A stretch of 64,000 bases of DNA from Neelides folsomi (taxonomy: Eukaryota; Arthropoda; Collembola; Neelipleona; Neelidae), in NCBI GenBank assembly GCA_034687125.1, contig JAQGBZ010000009.1, positions 496,001 to 560,000 of the forward strand. Direction: 5' to 3'. Positions 40,101 through 51,903 of the stretch are shown one piece after another (position 1 is the first letter of the stretch; each line of letters begins with the position of its first letter). Below the pieces are notes generated by a model. The model saw only the letters and a program-made list of their open reading frames with translations. It did no database searches and was not told the origin of the DNA. The translations under genes and the position numbers were made by a program.

Positions 40101-43100
40101 ATTGAAAGTCGTAAAGTTAAAGTCAAAGTGTCGCGTTAATTCAGAAAGCCGACGAATCATCTAAATTGTAAACAAACAAATTGTCGAAATATCTTAATTG
40201 TTATTTACAAATCAAATTAGCAATTAAATGAAGGTCGCAAAAAACTTAAAGTCGCGCCCAAAGAGATATTATAAATCAAGCAATGCCGAATCGCGGCAAT
40301 TAACTTAATCTTCAAATTACATGCTCAATAACTCCAAATTAGTCTTTTCCAAAGTAAACAATTTTCCAATTGATAAGAAAAACTAAACTTGATTTATAAA
40401 AGGATTTTCAAAATATTCATTTAAAATTCTACTTAATTAAATAATCTTGAGTAATTTGATTGGAATCGTTTGAGTCATTTAATTCAATTGGAATCGTTTG
40501 AAAAACAAATCAGAGAGATGAAACAATTCTTAAATAAACACAATCAGCGCTTGTAAGCTATGAATTAAACTTCACGAGTCTCGTTTTAATATATCTCTGA
40601 GAGTAATTACAATTGTCAACAGAATATTACAAAAAATGATTACGGATGTAAAATGTTTGGTAAAAACATGGAAATGTAAAAGTGCTCATAATTTAATAAA
40701 CTTCATTGAAAGAAGAAAAAAAGAATCCCCTTCTTTCCAAATTTCAACTCCTGTTTATGCGAGTCTCTTGGAGACTCATTCGATTTATTTATTTGATTTC
40801 TTCCCCTTTGATCTCAATTTCATTGATCTCTACTTCAATTAACTCCATCCGCTCAGGTCAACAACGTTCGCATATATTCTAATCACATCATATGCTTTTG
40901 TCAATATGTAAACTCCCATACATGCCAATTTCCCTCCTTCACTCTCCAGAGTGTTGTCGAGATGGAACATTAAAACCAATACACTTTAAATGTAATAATA
41001 ATAACTTAATATATAATATAAATAAACGAATATTAATAATATTGAAAACTAGAACAAATAAAATAGACAAAGTAATTCCCAATCAAAAGGATAAAGGAAG
41101 AAAAAAAACGAGAAAAAATGCCTTTGTCAAAGACCTTGAGAATCTTAAAATATCATGTTAGGCTTAAATAATAAATTTAAACTTGCATATTACATTTACT
41201 AACATACCTCTACTAATAAATATAAATAAAAAAATCCAATGGGGCTCTTTCCATCATTAATCATTCGTCATAGCCCTTACAAAGTTATTCAACATCCAGT
41301 CAATGAAACAATGTCCTCCATAAGTCTAAAACGAGCTTTTTACCTTTCAAATCATCCCAAAGTGGGTGATCTAACAGAAGGGGTGTTGGAACCAGGGTGG
41401 AAGTGAAGGGGGGAAACACTCCCACCACACCGGACTACCCGGGAATATTCTTATGAAGATGATGTTGCCCGTGTCAATATTGACCTACCCGCCTCAACAA
41501 TCGAGGGAATCAAAGGGAGTCTCTCAGACTAATTACAATCCGACACACACTTGTTCAAAGTACATAAATGCCTCCGTTCCTCCCCACAGCAAATATAATC
41601 GCGGTAAAAGCAAGGCCTCCACATCAAATATACTCCATGATGGAACTTCCATATCCCATCAAACGAAGGTCGGTAGGGAAATTATATAAAATCTATCATT
41701 TCTTATAAAACTTCTCCAAATTTATCATTTATTAGGTTCTCTACGAACGTCAGAGGAACGACAAAGTTCCTTTTTAATCCCATTTAATTACTCTCTTTAA
41801 TAACTTAAAACAATTCACTTCAAAGGAGATTCCTTTTCGCCAATTCATCCCACTTTCCACGCCAATTATTACTACTAGAGGAAATTAAGTAGTTTGAATG
41901 ATCAAGGAAATTAGGAAAATTCATTCCCATTATAAATAAACATTTCCAAAGGGATTAAATTAAAACAAAGAGATTTATTCCAACAACCTCAGTATATAAT
42001 CATAATGTAAATTCAATAATTATCCAAAATGGAGGTAGCTCAAATTCTCAAAATAGACCAGGGAATTAAAAAAAATCGGGATTTGTCGATTAGAATGTTT
42101 GTTGGCGGGAGGGCGGTAAGTTAATTAAGGAGAATGTTCCTCGGCCCTAGAGGCCTCATCAATCCCCGGATGAGTTTTTAAATGAGCTATGAAAATTAAT
42201 AGAGAAACCTACGGAATCGGGAGAAGTCGAGAGTCAACAAAGAGAAGTCCCGGAGGAATTGGCTCAATCTCGTGTAGTGAGTCGGGACGCTGTGGTTCCC
42301 CACTCCTGTCGCACTCACTTGAAGAGGGTGAGGAAGAGGGGGGCCGTCAGTCCACTCCCGGCACTCGAACGGGCAGTTGGCATGGAGGATTCGGCCATCG
42401 ACCTCTCCCTTCGACCCCGGACAGAGGAAATAAAGATATTCCGACCCACCCCGCGCCCGCCTTGGTCCATCCTTTGGTACCAGAATCTATGGACCACCTT
42501 TGCCCGCCCACCAGAACCTCACCCGCTCTCGGAATCAACCCAGAATAATGAAGAGTCAAAGTAAGCCATTTCCTCTCCACTTTGGTCAATTAAGCTTCAA
42601 ATTCATTTATCCTTACTTCCTCTACATTACACGCCAGATTGCTCTCCAATATTCACTTAATTGGGCGTAATTGAATTGAATAAATGCGCATATTCAACAA
42701 TCAATTTCATTCCAATTTAGAATATCTTAATAATAATAATCCGCTCATAAAATATCTCTAATTTCCAATTAATTAAATCTATTAATTGAGCTTTATTAGA
42801 TTATGGGGATTTGGTCTTGCAAGTCCAACAAGGCTTTATAAAATTACTATTTAACATTATATAATTTATTGTTAATATTTCAACCCTTCCTAATTTAATA
42901 CTCAAATATTAAACACAGATGCCTCTATGCATTTATTAAATGTAAAAGAGTCAAGCAAGTGGAAAGACCGCCAATTCCGCACCTGTGCTACTATTGTGAC
43001 CATTCTCAAATACATTTTAAATATAATGAATATTTCATGATGGATCCAATTTGCAATGAAAATTAGCTCAAGCCTACTAAACGCTTTACATCGCTACCTT

Positions 43101-46100
43101 TACCAATACTTATTACACATTACTCATACATACCACATAGTTACAAATACATATATCACATCAATTACCATACCATTAGAAGATTATAAAGTATAAATTG
43201 GATAATATAGCATTAAATTCCATTAGCTCCTGGAAATATTAAAAAGAGTTTGGGTCAGGGTTTGGACAAGTCGTACATTGACCTACTCCTTTTACTTCCT
43301 TACATCCTTCCCATTACTTCATTAGTCCATACAGTCATTCCAAACAATAATAAAATACACAAATCTTGCAACTTTAATTATTTAATTCTACCAGGAAGGA
43401 GGAAGGGGTTCGGCGGGATGGCGGGACAGCAATTGTCGACGTTGCCTGCTGCGATGGTCCGGTTCGGTTCGAGCGAGTCTCCAATCCGAATTTCTCCCTC
43501 ACGGTCGAACACGCCAGTCCCGGGACGGAGGACGTTGAGGAAAAGCGGGAGGGGAAAACGTATCTTTGCATTTACTGCAACCAAACGTTCAAGTCCTTGT
43601 TTTGCTACCAGAAGCACAAGAAGCGCCACCTGAACCCTGTGAGTGTCGACATTACCCAACCCGGGTGCCCGAACCTCTCCGCGGGTTCTGAGAGCCGAAA
43701 GGCGACCAAAGACCTCAACGTACAATTTTTCCCATGTAAAAAATGCGGCTCAAAATTCCCTTCTTACTACTTTGTCCACAAACACAAGAAAACGTGTCAG
43801 TGAGACGAAAAACAACACACTCAAATTTTAATTCTCTAACAATTCAACCACAATTTGACCTTTAAATTTTCTGTTCCTTCCACACAAAGGAATTCCAATC
43901 ACATACAATTCATGTTCCATTTCAATGTTCCTCTTATCAGCACATTTTAACCGATTTTATACAGCCCTTGTTTTTCAAAAAATTGTCAATTATTCTTAAC
44001 CTCTTTCACATGTACATAATATGGTTTATTGTTAGCCAACTCAGCTATTTAATTATTTATGTTTTTTCCTTCCTTCGTCGGCATTCAATTCCTTTATGTT
44101 CCTTCCTCCCATGTAAATGAACCTCTCAAGTGTTTAATATGTAAATAATCTTAAATGGGGATTAACCCTTTCAGTTTCACATCCCTACGACCATTAAAAT
44201 ATTGGACCTTTCCAAAGTGTCAAGAATCACAAGCGAATGTTAGAAAATACATTAAATAAAAAATAGTTAAAATAAAAATAAAAACCCTCGCTACCTCTGA
44301 TCAAAAATTACGACCATTTCATTGCCTCTCTCATAAGACCACAAAAAACCATTTGTCCTGAATACGCATACAACTACAGCTGGGGATGAATAAAATTTAA
44401 ATTAAAAGGCTAACAAGATGACGTTTTAAAAACACGTCTTGGTTCATATAATATTCAAAATCCAGACAGTCAAGGATTAGACAATTGATCAAAAACAAAT
44501 TGAGGGAGTTGAATTATACAGGGAAGGTAGGAAAGTTGTGTTGTCTGTGTGTGTATCAACAGTCTCTCGTGAGATCATGTTGGCCAAACCTGTCCGTGAA
44601 GTGGTTATTAAAACTTCCCCTACTGGCCACAACGAGCCAAAATGCGGTGAATGTGTTTAAGGTTTAAAAATGCATTCATTGGTATTCGCCTCGCTCCTCG
44701 TTATGGCATACAAACAGGAAATCAAGTTTAAATTTAATAATGAGATCTACAAGCAAGGAATGAGAATATTACTTATTTTGTAAAATCATCTCGTATAATC
44801 ACTAATATTACATAACCATTGGCCGATTAAAAGTATCCATATCATTTACATTTTCCTTCTTCAAATGGCTCTTCTTCAATCCCCGCCGTCAACCACCAAA
44901 AGAAAAGGAAGACCAATGAAGAAAATAAAAGTGCAAATGAGGTTCAAAATTGGACAAATGGTGTGAAAATAAAATCCATTCGCTTTAATTCTCCTAATAT
45001 ATAACATCAACTTATAATAGGTGTATTAATTCATTAATTGGGTCTCAAGTAGTGAAAAATAAAGTCATTTAACTACAATTTCGGCTAAAAATAAAAAATT
45101 TAAAAGCCAAATAAGAAAATAGAAAAAACAAAAATAAATATGATCTAACATACATCAATGATAGGAAGGAAAAAGTTTGAAAAAATTAGAAGCGATATTA
45201 AATTTGAAATTGACCGTAAGGTGAGTTGTGGATGTTTTGATCAACGCCGACAACTTACCATTCTCAAGATGTTCCTCGTCAGAGGTGTCCATTTCATTAT
45301 TAGGGACTGGGAGCGTTTCCTTTCCTCCCTCTTCGCTCCTCTTCTTCGGCTGACCAGAATAATCACTAAAAACCAAAGAGAGATATCGTCAAGTATCTCC
45401 TAAAATCTTCACACCTTCCTTCCATCATCATCATCATCATCCTTCCTCATCAACCTCTCATATATATTAACAATGATTCATTTCGACCGCCAAGGTCATT
45501 TTCCTTTCTCAATTGAGGGTTCTCTCCTGTCGATGAGAGAACTCAAGGTCAATGACTACATTGGAGACAGGTGGTTTAAAAAAGGGTTCACCTTTGAACT
45601 GTCGTCTGACAACTCGTGTTGGCTCCTTGGTCCACATCGAGGGGAGCATTGGTGGGAGGGGCGTTGTTGGGAGGGCTGGGCTCGGGCGGTGGCGGTTGCG
45701 GAGGCGCACTAGCAGCTTTGCTTTCCTTCTGCCCGCGAGTGGCGATTGTCGGTCCGTTCGGTTCGTTCTTGATTGAGAGCGGGAGGCTAGGGGCCGAGAT
45801 GGACGAGGACTGTTGTTGTTGTTGCTGCTGTTGTTGTTGAGCCGCTGCGGCCGCCGCTTGTTGGTTATTCCGAGTTGATCTTGTCCGAGCTCGATTTTTC
45901 CTCAATAGCCCGCGATAGTTTTGAGTCTTCTTGCTAAGGTAGTAGTACTGGACGCAGTCAGCCACACTCTTCCGTTCCAAGTACGACTTGATGATCCCAA
46001 AATTCTTTGGATGTTGCAAATACTTTTCCTGCAAAAGATCCAAAGAATTGAAGGGAAGGTTCACAATATTTTGGCCTTCTTATATCAATCCCACATATCT

Positions 46101-48544
46101 CATTTCCGGCCCTCTCTCCCCCCCTCCATTCATTCCCGCCTTGAATTGAGGAAATGGAAAGGAAAATAAGGTCTTATCCCCAATCAATTTCCTTATCATC
46201 CAAACTCCAATCCCTTACATTTAACTCATTGTCAATTAACGATAAGAATTTTGGAAAATGAAAAAGAGAAGGTATTCATTGGAATAAATACCATTTGAAT
46301 AATAAATAGTAATATTGGAATAATATATTCTCATTTAAATGAAACAAGGTCCAATAGCCTCAATATCAAAATAACTTTTGTCAACAAAAGGGTCTGTTAA
46401 TTGAGAAAAGAATGTATTATAAAGCTCAAAGCTATAGATATCATTCTTATCCGCTTTTAAGCCAATTATTTAACCTGTCTTTGAGAGTTCAAACTTTCTC
46501 AGAAATGTTTTCCCAAAAGGACCTTGCCCACACGGAGCGTATAGTAAAGGAGAAGAAAAAAATAGATTCCTAATCACTCTCAACTCTCTCATGGGGTTGA
46601 ATGAATTAAGAGGGAGTTTCTTTCCAGACACCTCCGCCATTCATTATATAACATTTACTTTGCATTTCAAATGTCGCCCAATTCCTCATTTTCCCTCTAT
46701 TTATCTCTCATAGCGTCGTAGTGAGAGGCCACACACACATACAAATACATACACACACACACACAAACCATCGAGTTGAATGCGCTAATCAAATTGAATA
46801 AACTGAATAAGCTCTATGGATCTCCCCATTCTCATATTTCTCGTAACATGAGCCAAACATACGATTCCAAAGACCCAATGTAAAATGAATGATCTTTGTT
46901 TACCAACAATTTTTCTTTTCTCCTTCATTAGCTCAATTTTTGCAAAAAAAAGTTTGCTTACTTTGAAAATGTCCTTCTCCTGGTCAGTCCAAATGTTGAG
47001 GAGGGGCTTTTCTTTGTACTCCTGCATGGGGTCCTCGATGAGACCGTTGGTATTTTTGAATCGTCTTTTCCTCGCCCGTTCGTCGAGTAGAATGGGCGGG
47101 ATGACAGCATAAGACCGCATTTTCTTATCCTCCAACTCCTACTCAAATGAGGGATTATTATTAGCAAGGATAATAAAGGAATAAAAAAGAGTCCTTGCCT
47201 GTTCGTGCAGCCCGTCCATGATTTCCTCCAAATCCGCATCGGACTTGATGCGGGACCCAACTCGGGAAAATCTTTCCTTGTCCTCCCGCTGCTTCCGGAG
47301 CTCGGGAAAGACCTTTTCAAAGGTCTCGCGGTTCTTGGCCTCCTTTGCCCGATTCTTGGCGTTGTTTTCCTTTTTCTCGAGCTTTTTGGAAAAGTCATTC
47401 GAGAGCTTGGAGTAGGTGGTGGTCAGGTACTCCTCCCGCCGGCTCTTCTCCTTCAATCGTCCTTTGAAGAACTCCAGGAGCTTGCTCTTGAAACTATTGT
47501 ACTTGAGCTTGTTGTCGTGGTAGAGGGCCGAGTCCGAGGGCTGGTTGTAGAGTGGCAGGTCCACCTTCGGGCCCAGTTTTTCTAGAAGGTTATGGGCTGC
47601 GAGGGCCCGCTTCCGGTTCTCCGAATAAATCCGCTGCGGGAGAGTGCGAATGAACGTGTCGGCCGCGATGGCCTCCTCCTTAGTGTCCCGCTTCGGCTGC
47701 GTGGCCGCTTCTTCGAGCTCAACCTTCTTTTTCTTCAGCTTGGCGATTTGGCTCTCGGTTTTTGCGATTTCGCGGTCGACGCGGGCGATCTGCTGGAGCA
47801 GCTCCTCCTTTGTGGACCGCAGGGGCGACTCGTCCCGGAGGGATTCGGACGGCAGTGTTGGGCTGATGGCCTCTACTTGGGGATTATAGGCGGGCCCGCT
47901 CCTCGCTCGGTCCGTCTCGATCCGCAGCGGGGTGTGGACATCGGGCTTGGAATCGCCGAGGCGAAGCTTTTTACACGGAGGACTCTCGTTCATCGTCACG
48001 AGTTTGACCATGCCTCCGTAGTGTGGGGCTTGGGACGGACGGTCGGAGCGGGGAGTGTGGGGAGTCGTGGCTTGCGGTAAAATGTACTCAGACGGCGGTT
48101 GAGGTGGCGGGTGGAGCAGCGTCAACCGACGGCTCGGCCCGGCTTGTCCCCGCTCCTCTGCACTCCGAAAGGCCGAAGCGGCCGTGGGGAGCCCGCTCGG
48201 AGATCCCCCATGCCCGTAGCTCACATACCGACCCGGGTCCCGGGTGAGGTAAAGGGCTCCCGGGTTACCGACGGCCGTGTTCGGAGGCGTAGACCGCGAC
48301 CCTCCCTTGTACGCCCCGAGACTCCCATCCCTGCAAAGAAAGAAAGTCTTGAGGTCCATGAGCTCTACCACTCTCCTCCGCAAGGAACGGTCCGAAACCA
48401 AAATGTTCCGGTTCCCGAGGAAGGTCTTTCCCGCGGCCAGTGACCTGACCTTGTCTGCCCTGAGGGCGGCCGAGCGGAGTTGTAGGGGGACACGAGGATG
48501 TCGACGGGCTGGCCGAGGTGGGGGGCCGCCTTGACTCCGTCCAT
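31114..48544 (-). CDS. Smr: SMRTER / NCoR-family nuclear receptor co-repressor
   Basis: Sixteen coding exons: 48544-48450, 48330-47199, 47138-46962, 46028-45592, 45365-45259, 38377-37914, 37387-37262, 37205-37062, 36999-36765, 36026-35902, 35189-34644, 34074-33513, 33032-32901, 32791-32626, 32191-31508 and 31381-31114. They form one frame of 1,799 aa (human NCoR about 2,440). The protein scaffolds HDAC3-type repression on nuclear receptors. Seen: a coiled coil with REIAKTESQIAKLKKKK; the NCoR block GPKVDLPLYNQPSD; VIPPILLDERARKRRF; SANT1 (about 457-512, QHPKNFGIIKSYLERKSVAD); a Cys-rich insert (about 655-775); SANT2 (about 788-838, LGSKSELHCRNFYFNFRKKL); GSITHGTP and GSITQGTP repeats; and a CoRNR box, LIDAIITHQI (about 1507-1516). 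Poly-Q tracts lie in exons 4 and 11. Intron 2 is GC-AG. Exon 1 (GTCAGG donor) is the least certain. Confidence 0.9.
32092..32121 (-). other. CoRNR nuclear-receptor interaction box of SMRTER
   Basis: Encodes LIDAIITHQI, the φxxφφ-type CoRNR motif, preceded by LTAAS. Human NCoR1 has ITAANFIDVIITRQIA at the equivalent place. This is the element that binds unliganded nuclear receptors. Confidence 0.88.
32473..32495. repeat. ATATT short tandem repeat
   Basis: Four to five copies of a TTATA/ATATT pentamer within SMRTER intron 14. Confidence 0.7.
33121..33294. other. Exon-like GC-rich island of unknown coding strand inside SMRTER intron 12
   Basis: About 170 nt of GC-richer sequence inside a 480-nt SMRTER intron (exons 12 and 13 already join in phase without it). 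On the plus strand it is open between an acceptor-like TTTTTTAATTAAG (33120-33121) and a donor-like CAA-GTAAAA near 33276, reading QRVGSVVSDSRHRRDASYPS and on to LRAILSDPP. On the minus strand two frames are also open for about 35 codons (for example GSERIALRDGYDASLRWRES), but no good donor follows. It may be an alternative SMRTER exon, a plus-strand exon, or a conserved noncoding element. Confidence 0.35.
36258..36281. repeat. (AT)n microsatellite
   Basis: Twelve uninterrupted AT dinucleotides in SMRTER intron 9, with a second shorter TA run just after (about 36295-36311). Confidence 0.85.
38378..42028. other. Left part of SMRTER intron 5, no gene seen
   Basis: AT-rich intron sequence. Plus-strand open frames at 40636-40842, 40892-41161 and 41453-41689 are Lys/Asn/Ile-rich or Ser/Thr-rich without motifs, and I do not treat them as genes. 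The 5' part of the nested zinc-finger gene or its promoter may lie in the last few hundred bases. Confidence 0.5.
42029..43803 (+). CDS. C2H2 zinc-finger protein nested in SMRTER intron 5
   Basis: Three exons on the plus strand: 42029-42115 (tentative), 42205-42560 and 43395-43803, joined in frame to about 283 aa. The last two are firm: donor TCAAA-GTAAGCC, acceptor TTCTACCAG, matching phase. Exon 2 encodes a basic region and EDSAIDLSLRP, a DLSL core like CtBP-binding (PxDLS) motifs. Exon 3 encodes a complete C2H2 finger (CX2C-X12-HX3H, YLCIYCNQTFKSLFCYQKH) and a second finger ending in Cys (CX2C-X12-HX3C, PCKKCGSKFPSYYFVHKH) right at the C-terminus. It is probably a transcription factor, perhaps a repressor; I cannot name the family. 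Exon 1 starts at an ATG with a strong GCG-GTAAGTT donor, but its 89-nt intron has a poor pyrimidine tract. Confidence 0.7.
44255..44260 (+). promoter_or_regulatory. Possible poly(A) signal of the nested zinc-finger gene
   Basis: AATAAA about 450 nt after the zinc-finger stop codon, on the same strand and still inside SMRTER intron 5. Confidence 0.35.
44261..45258. other. Right part of SMRTER intron 5, no gene seen
   Basis: AT-rich sequence between the nested zinc-finger 3' end and SMRTER exon 5. No coding exon was recognised on either strand. Confidence 0.5.
45422..45441. repeat. (CAT)n short tandem repeat
   Basis: About six CAT/TCA triplets in SMRTER intron 4, just upstream (on the minus strand) of exon 5. 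Confidence 0.7.
46029..46961. other. SMRTER intron 3, no other gene
   Basis: 933-nt intron that splits the SANT1 domain between DIFK and EKYLQHP. It holds a (CA)n-rich tract at about 46730-46766 and otherwise plain AT-rich sequence. Confidence 0.8.
46730..46766. repeat. (CA)n-rich microsatellite
   Basis: Interrupted CA/CATA dinucleotide run within SMRTER intron 3. Confidence 0.75.
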
Positions 48545-49081
48545 GGGGCTGGGGCTTGGGGTCAGGTCACAAATTGACGGGAGGCAGGGAGCAGAGTGCC
48601 ACGTAGGAGAGAGAAGAGTGAGCGACTGGCGAGCCTCCGACCCTCGGCTCAACACCACCGGCACCACCTTGGACTCTCCTCGTCACTGACTAGGCGCCGC
48701 TCACCCCGGCCCCCCCTCGCCCCGGTCGAGTTCACTTCCGGGGAGAGGAACGTCCATCCATCTTGGACTCTTCCCCACAACCCAACAGAGGGGACCAAGA
48801 CATACAGACGCGAGGTCCACATACAGCCGATCCGCAAATACCCGCAAACTCCCCTTGGGCCGCTCTCCCCGCCTGGGTACAACAATGTCCGGTAGGAACC
48901 CAGCTGACATGTCAAGTGGCCAATCTGTGCAATAATAATATTACACATTCCGCCGTTCATCCAGGATCTGGCCCGCATTTGTGGAAAGAGGGTATATTGG
49001 AAGAAAAAGAGGAACTGCAGAACCATCAAGACAAAACCAGTCGCCCCCTTTTGACCCGCTCCACAACTCGAAACAAAAACC
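48545..49081. promoter_or_regulatory. Candidate bidirectional promoter, SMRTER / PRP19
   Basis: 537 nt separate the divergent start codons of SMRTER (-) and PRP19 (+). The segment is clearly GC-richer than other intergenic DNA here, especially 48545-48800. Spurious overlapping frames exist on both strands. Part may be SMRTER 5' UTR, since the exon 1 frame stays open upstream to 48667. Confidence 0.5.
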
Positions 49082-51178
49082 ATGGCGTTGGTCTGTGCGA
49101 GTAAGTTAAAAATTTAATTACATTTAACTATGCCCATTGACCTCTATGACCCGACAGTGTCAAGTTTGAATTTCCCCTTTGTAAATCTCTAACCCTTGCC
49201 GGTCTTTTGTTTTCAGTTTCTAATGAAGTCCCGGACTCTCCCGTCATCTCGCCGGTCTCAGGGAGCGTGTTTGAAAAGAGATTAATTGAAAAACTTCTGA
49301 CCGAAAATGGAAACAAGGATCCCGTCAATGGAGAAATTCTCACCATTGAGATGCTCATCGAAATTAAAAGTAAAAAGGAATTAATTAATTATTCAGGATT
49401 TTTTTAAAATTAAAATGCCAATTTCCTTTTAGCTCCTCCATTCGTGAAAGCGAAGCCGCCTTCAGCTACGAGCATTCCGGGAATTCTAAAATCTCTCCAA
49501 GATGAATGGGACGCCGTCATGCTCAATTGGTAATTAAACCACCAATTAATGGACCATTAATGATATAAATTATTCTTTACAGCTTCGCCATGAGACAACA
49601 ATTAAACACAGCGAGACAAGAATTGTCCCATGCTCTTTACCAACACGATGCCGCATGCCGAGTTATCGCTCGTCTCTCAAAGGAAGTAGCAGCAGCGCGA
49701 GATGCTCTCGCCACGCTTAAACCCCAACAAGCAAATTATATTTCAAATGCTCCAATGGTAAAATCATTATTTAATTTATAAAAATTCTTCATTTACATCC
49801 AATTAAATTTTTTTAATTTCAGACCGCTACTGAAGCTTCTGGTGGGCCTTCAGAGACTTTGGGCATTAGTGAGGAAGTGAAGCAAAAACTTCAAGACACG
49901 GCTAGCCTTCTTACACAAGAGAGGAAGAAAAAGGGAAAGATCATTCCTGTTGGATTGGCCCAACCAGAAACCATCAAAGAATATCATGCTGCGAGATCCC
50001 ACTCGGTATTTGATATATATTATAATATTTTTTAAATCTAAAAAAATCCTCATTTTGAATTTTGTCCTTCTAGGGTTTGCATAGTGCTGGTGTTCCTGGA
50101 ATCAACTGTCTCGACCTCCAAGGGAATGTAATTGTGACTGGTGGAAACGACAAGTGCGTGACTGTGTTCATTAAAGACCTAGAACAGATCTCCACAGTCC
50201 TCAAGGGTCATTCAAAGAAAGTTGTTAAAGTTCTCGCACATCCAACTCCTGTAAGTCCCCATCATTCAATTTGAATTGATCAACTTTAATCTCATTATTT
50301 ATTACAACCAATATTAATTTTATTATTTTTATATCTCCAGAGTTTATGTCTGAGTGGATCTATTGACGCGACTGTTCGAGTTTGGCATGTTCCAACCTCG
50401 CAAAGCATTCAAATCATTCGAGCTCATGATCAGGCAATCACGGGCTTGTCACTTCATCCTACTGGGGATTATGTCTTAACTTCCTCCATGGACCACTACT
50501 GGGCATTTTCTGACATTCGAAACGGATCTATTTTGGCAAAAGTGGTACGTTGATTAAATATAAATTTAATTTATAAATGATCTCCTTTTAATCAATTTAA
50601 TATTTCTGGTAGATCGGAGACGAAGAACATCCTTTGTGCTCTGCTCAATTTCATCCTGATGGCCTCATTTTTGCCACTGGTACTTTAAATAGCAACGTAA
50701 AGATTTGGGATCTGAAGGAGCACACCAATGTTGCGACTTTCACCGGCCATGATGGCCCTGTCACTTCCATCGCCTTCTCTGAGAATGGCTATTACCTCGC
50801 CACGTCAGCCGAAGACGCATCGATCAAATTGTGGGATTTGAGGAAGCTGAAGAATTTCAAAACCATTCAAATGGAACAAGGGTTCACTATTAACGACCTC
50901 ACTTTTGATCAAAGCGGATCATATCTCGCTTTTGCTGGCCCAGTCGTCAAGTAAGTTGATGGAATCAATAATTCTCATTTATTTTATTTTTTTATTCAAT
51001 TGGAGTCCCTTATATTGGATTTTTTATGAACAGGGTTTACGGATGTAAGACTTGGAATGAAATCGCTTCGTATGATGAGCACACTGGGCCTGTGACTGGA
51101 ATTCGATTTGGCCCTAACTGCACTTATCTTGCTTCTTCCTCTGCTGACAGAACTTTAAAGATCTACGAGGAACCTTAG
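49082..51178 (+). CDS. PRPF19: Pre-mRNA processing factor 19 (Prp19, U-box E3 ligase of the NTC)
   Basis: Nine exons: 49082-49100, 49217-49369, 49433-49529, 49583-49757, 49823-50005, 50074-50250, 50341-50544, 50613-50950 and 51034-51178. All are GT-AG and in phase, giving 496 aa (human 504). Prp19 is the ubiquitin ligase and scaffold of the NineTeen complex, which activates the spliceosome and acts in DNA repair. The U-box (1-60) starts [19 protein letters not shown] and contains [10 protein letters not shown]. The tetramerising coiled coil follows (about 80-140, [20 protein letters not shown]). The C-terminal seven-blade WD40 domain (about 210-496) has [27 protein letters not shown] and [14 protein letters not shown] and binds NTC substrates. 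A 19-nt first coding exon of six codons plus one base is as expected for a short U-box leader. Confidence 0.96.
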
Positions 51179-51903
51179 CTTTGTAAAAATATATTTATTT
51201 CTTTAGGGACAATTCCTTTTTTATAGCTTCTTATTTTTTAATTTGCTCGATTTGAGTTATATCCAATTGATAAAATCTATTTCATGTTGATGACAAAATG
51301 TAATAAAGTTTCAAATTCCATACACGTCCAAAAAATCATTTTCAATCCATAATTGTCCGGGGATGTAGGGGTTGAATTATATAATAGTTTATATACCTTC
51401 TCTCCTACCTTTGGAAGATCATGAGGTGTGAACGTGGGTGAGCGGTTGGAAGGTTGAGGATGCATTTGGTGAGAATGGAGCCGGAGGGGAGCTAAGGCCA
51501 TATTATTCATACCATGTTTTGGGCATATCTTGAACACAGTCCTTTGAATCAGAGAAAACCAAGTTGTTGGTACCGGGAAATTCCAAGCAGAGTCTGCAAG
51601 CGGTTGTCAATGTGGCCCATCCGAGTGATCCGAGGACATTAAAAGACCCAATTTATATTACAAATCCGTGTTAATTTAATATCAAAACAATCCCCTTGGT
51701 TTCACCATATCTCAATGAGAATTAAAACAATGAGTTGATTATTTCATTTCAATGTTTTTCATACCATCCGTATGAAGGCAGAAAAATATTTTGAGCATAA
51801 AATTCCAATTTCATAATTCAACTGTGAAGTGAAAATGAGGACTTGAAGAGAAATTGGACTTGAGATTCAAATTGAACTTTGACACATTTGAGGAGTTTTG
51901 GAA
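51179..51903. other. PRP19-HIRA intergenic region
   Basis: Holds the PRP19 3' UTR, with AATAAA at 51302-51307, and then the HIRA promoter/5' UTR. The minus-strand open frame at 51277-51537 has no recognisable motif and is not called. Confidence 0.6.
51302..51307 (+). promoter_or_regulatory. Poly(A) signal AATAAA of PRP19
   Basis: AATAAA 124 nt after the PRP19 stop codon on the same strand. Confidence 0.6.

Noticed and set aside
43250-43633. 127-codon plus-strand ATG frame in the zinc-finger region
   Set aside because: A different frame from the one encoding the C2H2 fingers. It crosses the acceptor at 43394 and has no motif.
47205-48080. Long plus-strand open frames antisense to SMRTER exon 2
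   Set aside because: The minus strand carries the NCoR-like coiled coil and conserved block. The plus frames are Leu/Arg/Gly-rich mirror products of GC-rich coding DNA.
48649-49083. 144-codon minus-strand frame upstream of SMRTER
   Set aside because: No homology or motif. It overlaps the GC-rich divergent promoter and stops being plausible at the PRP19 start.
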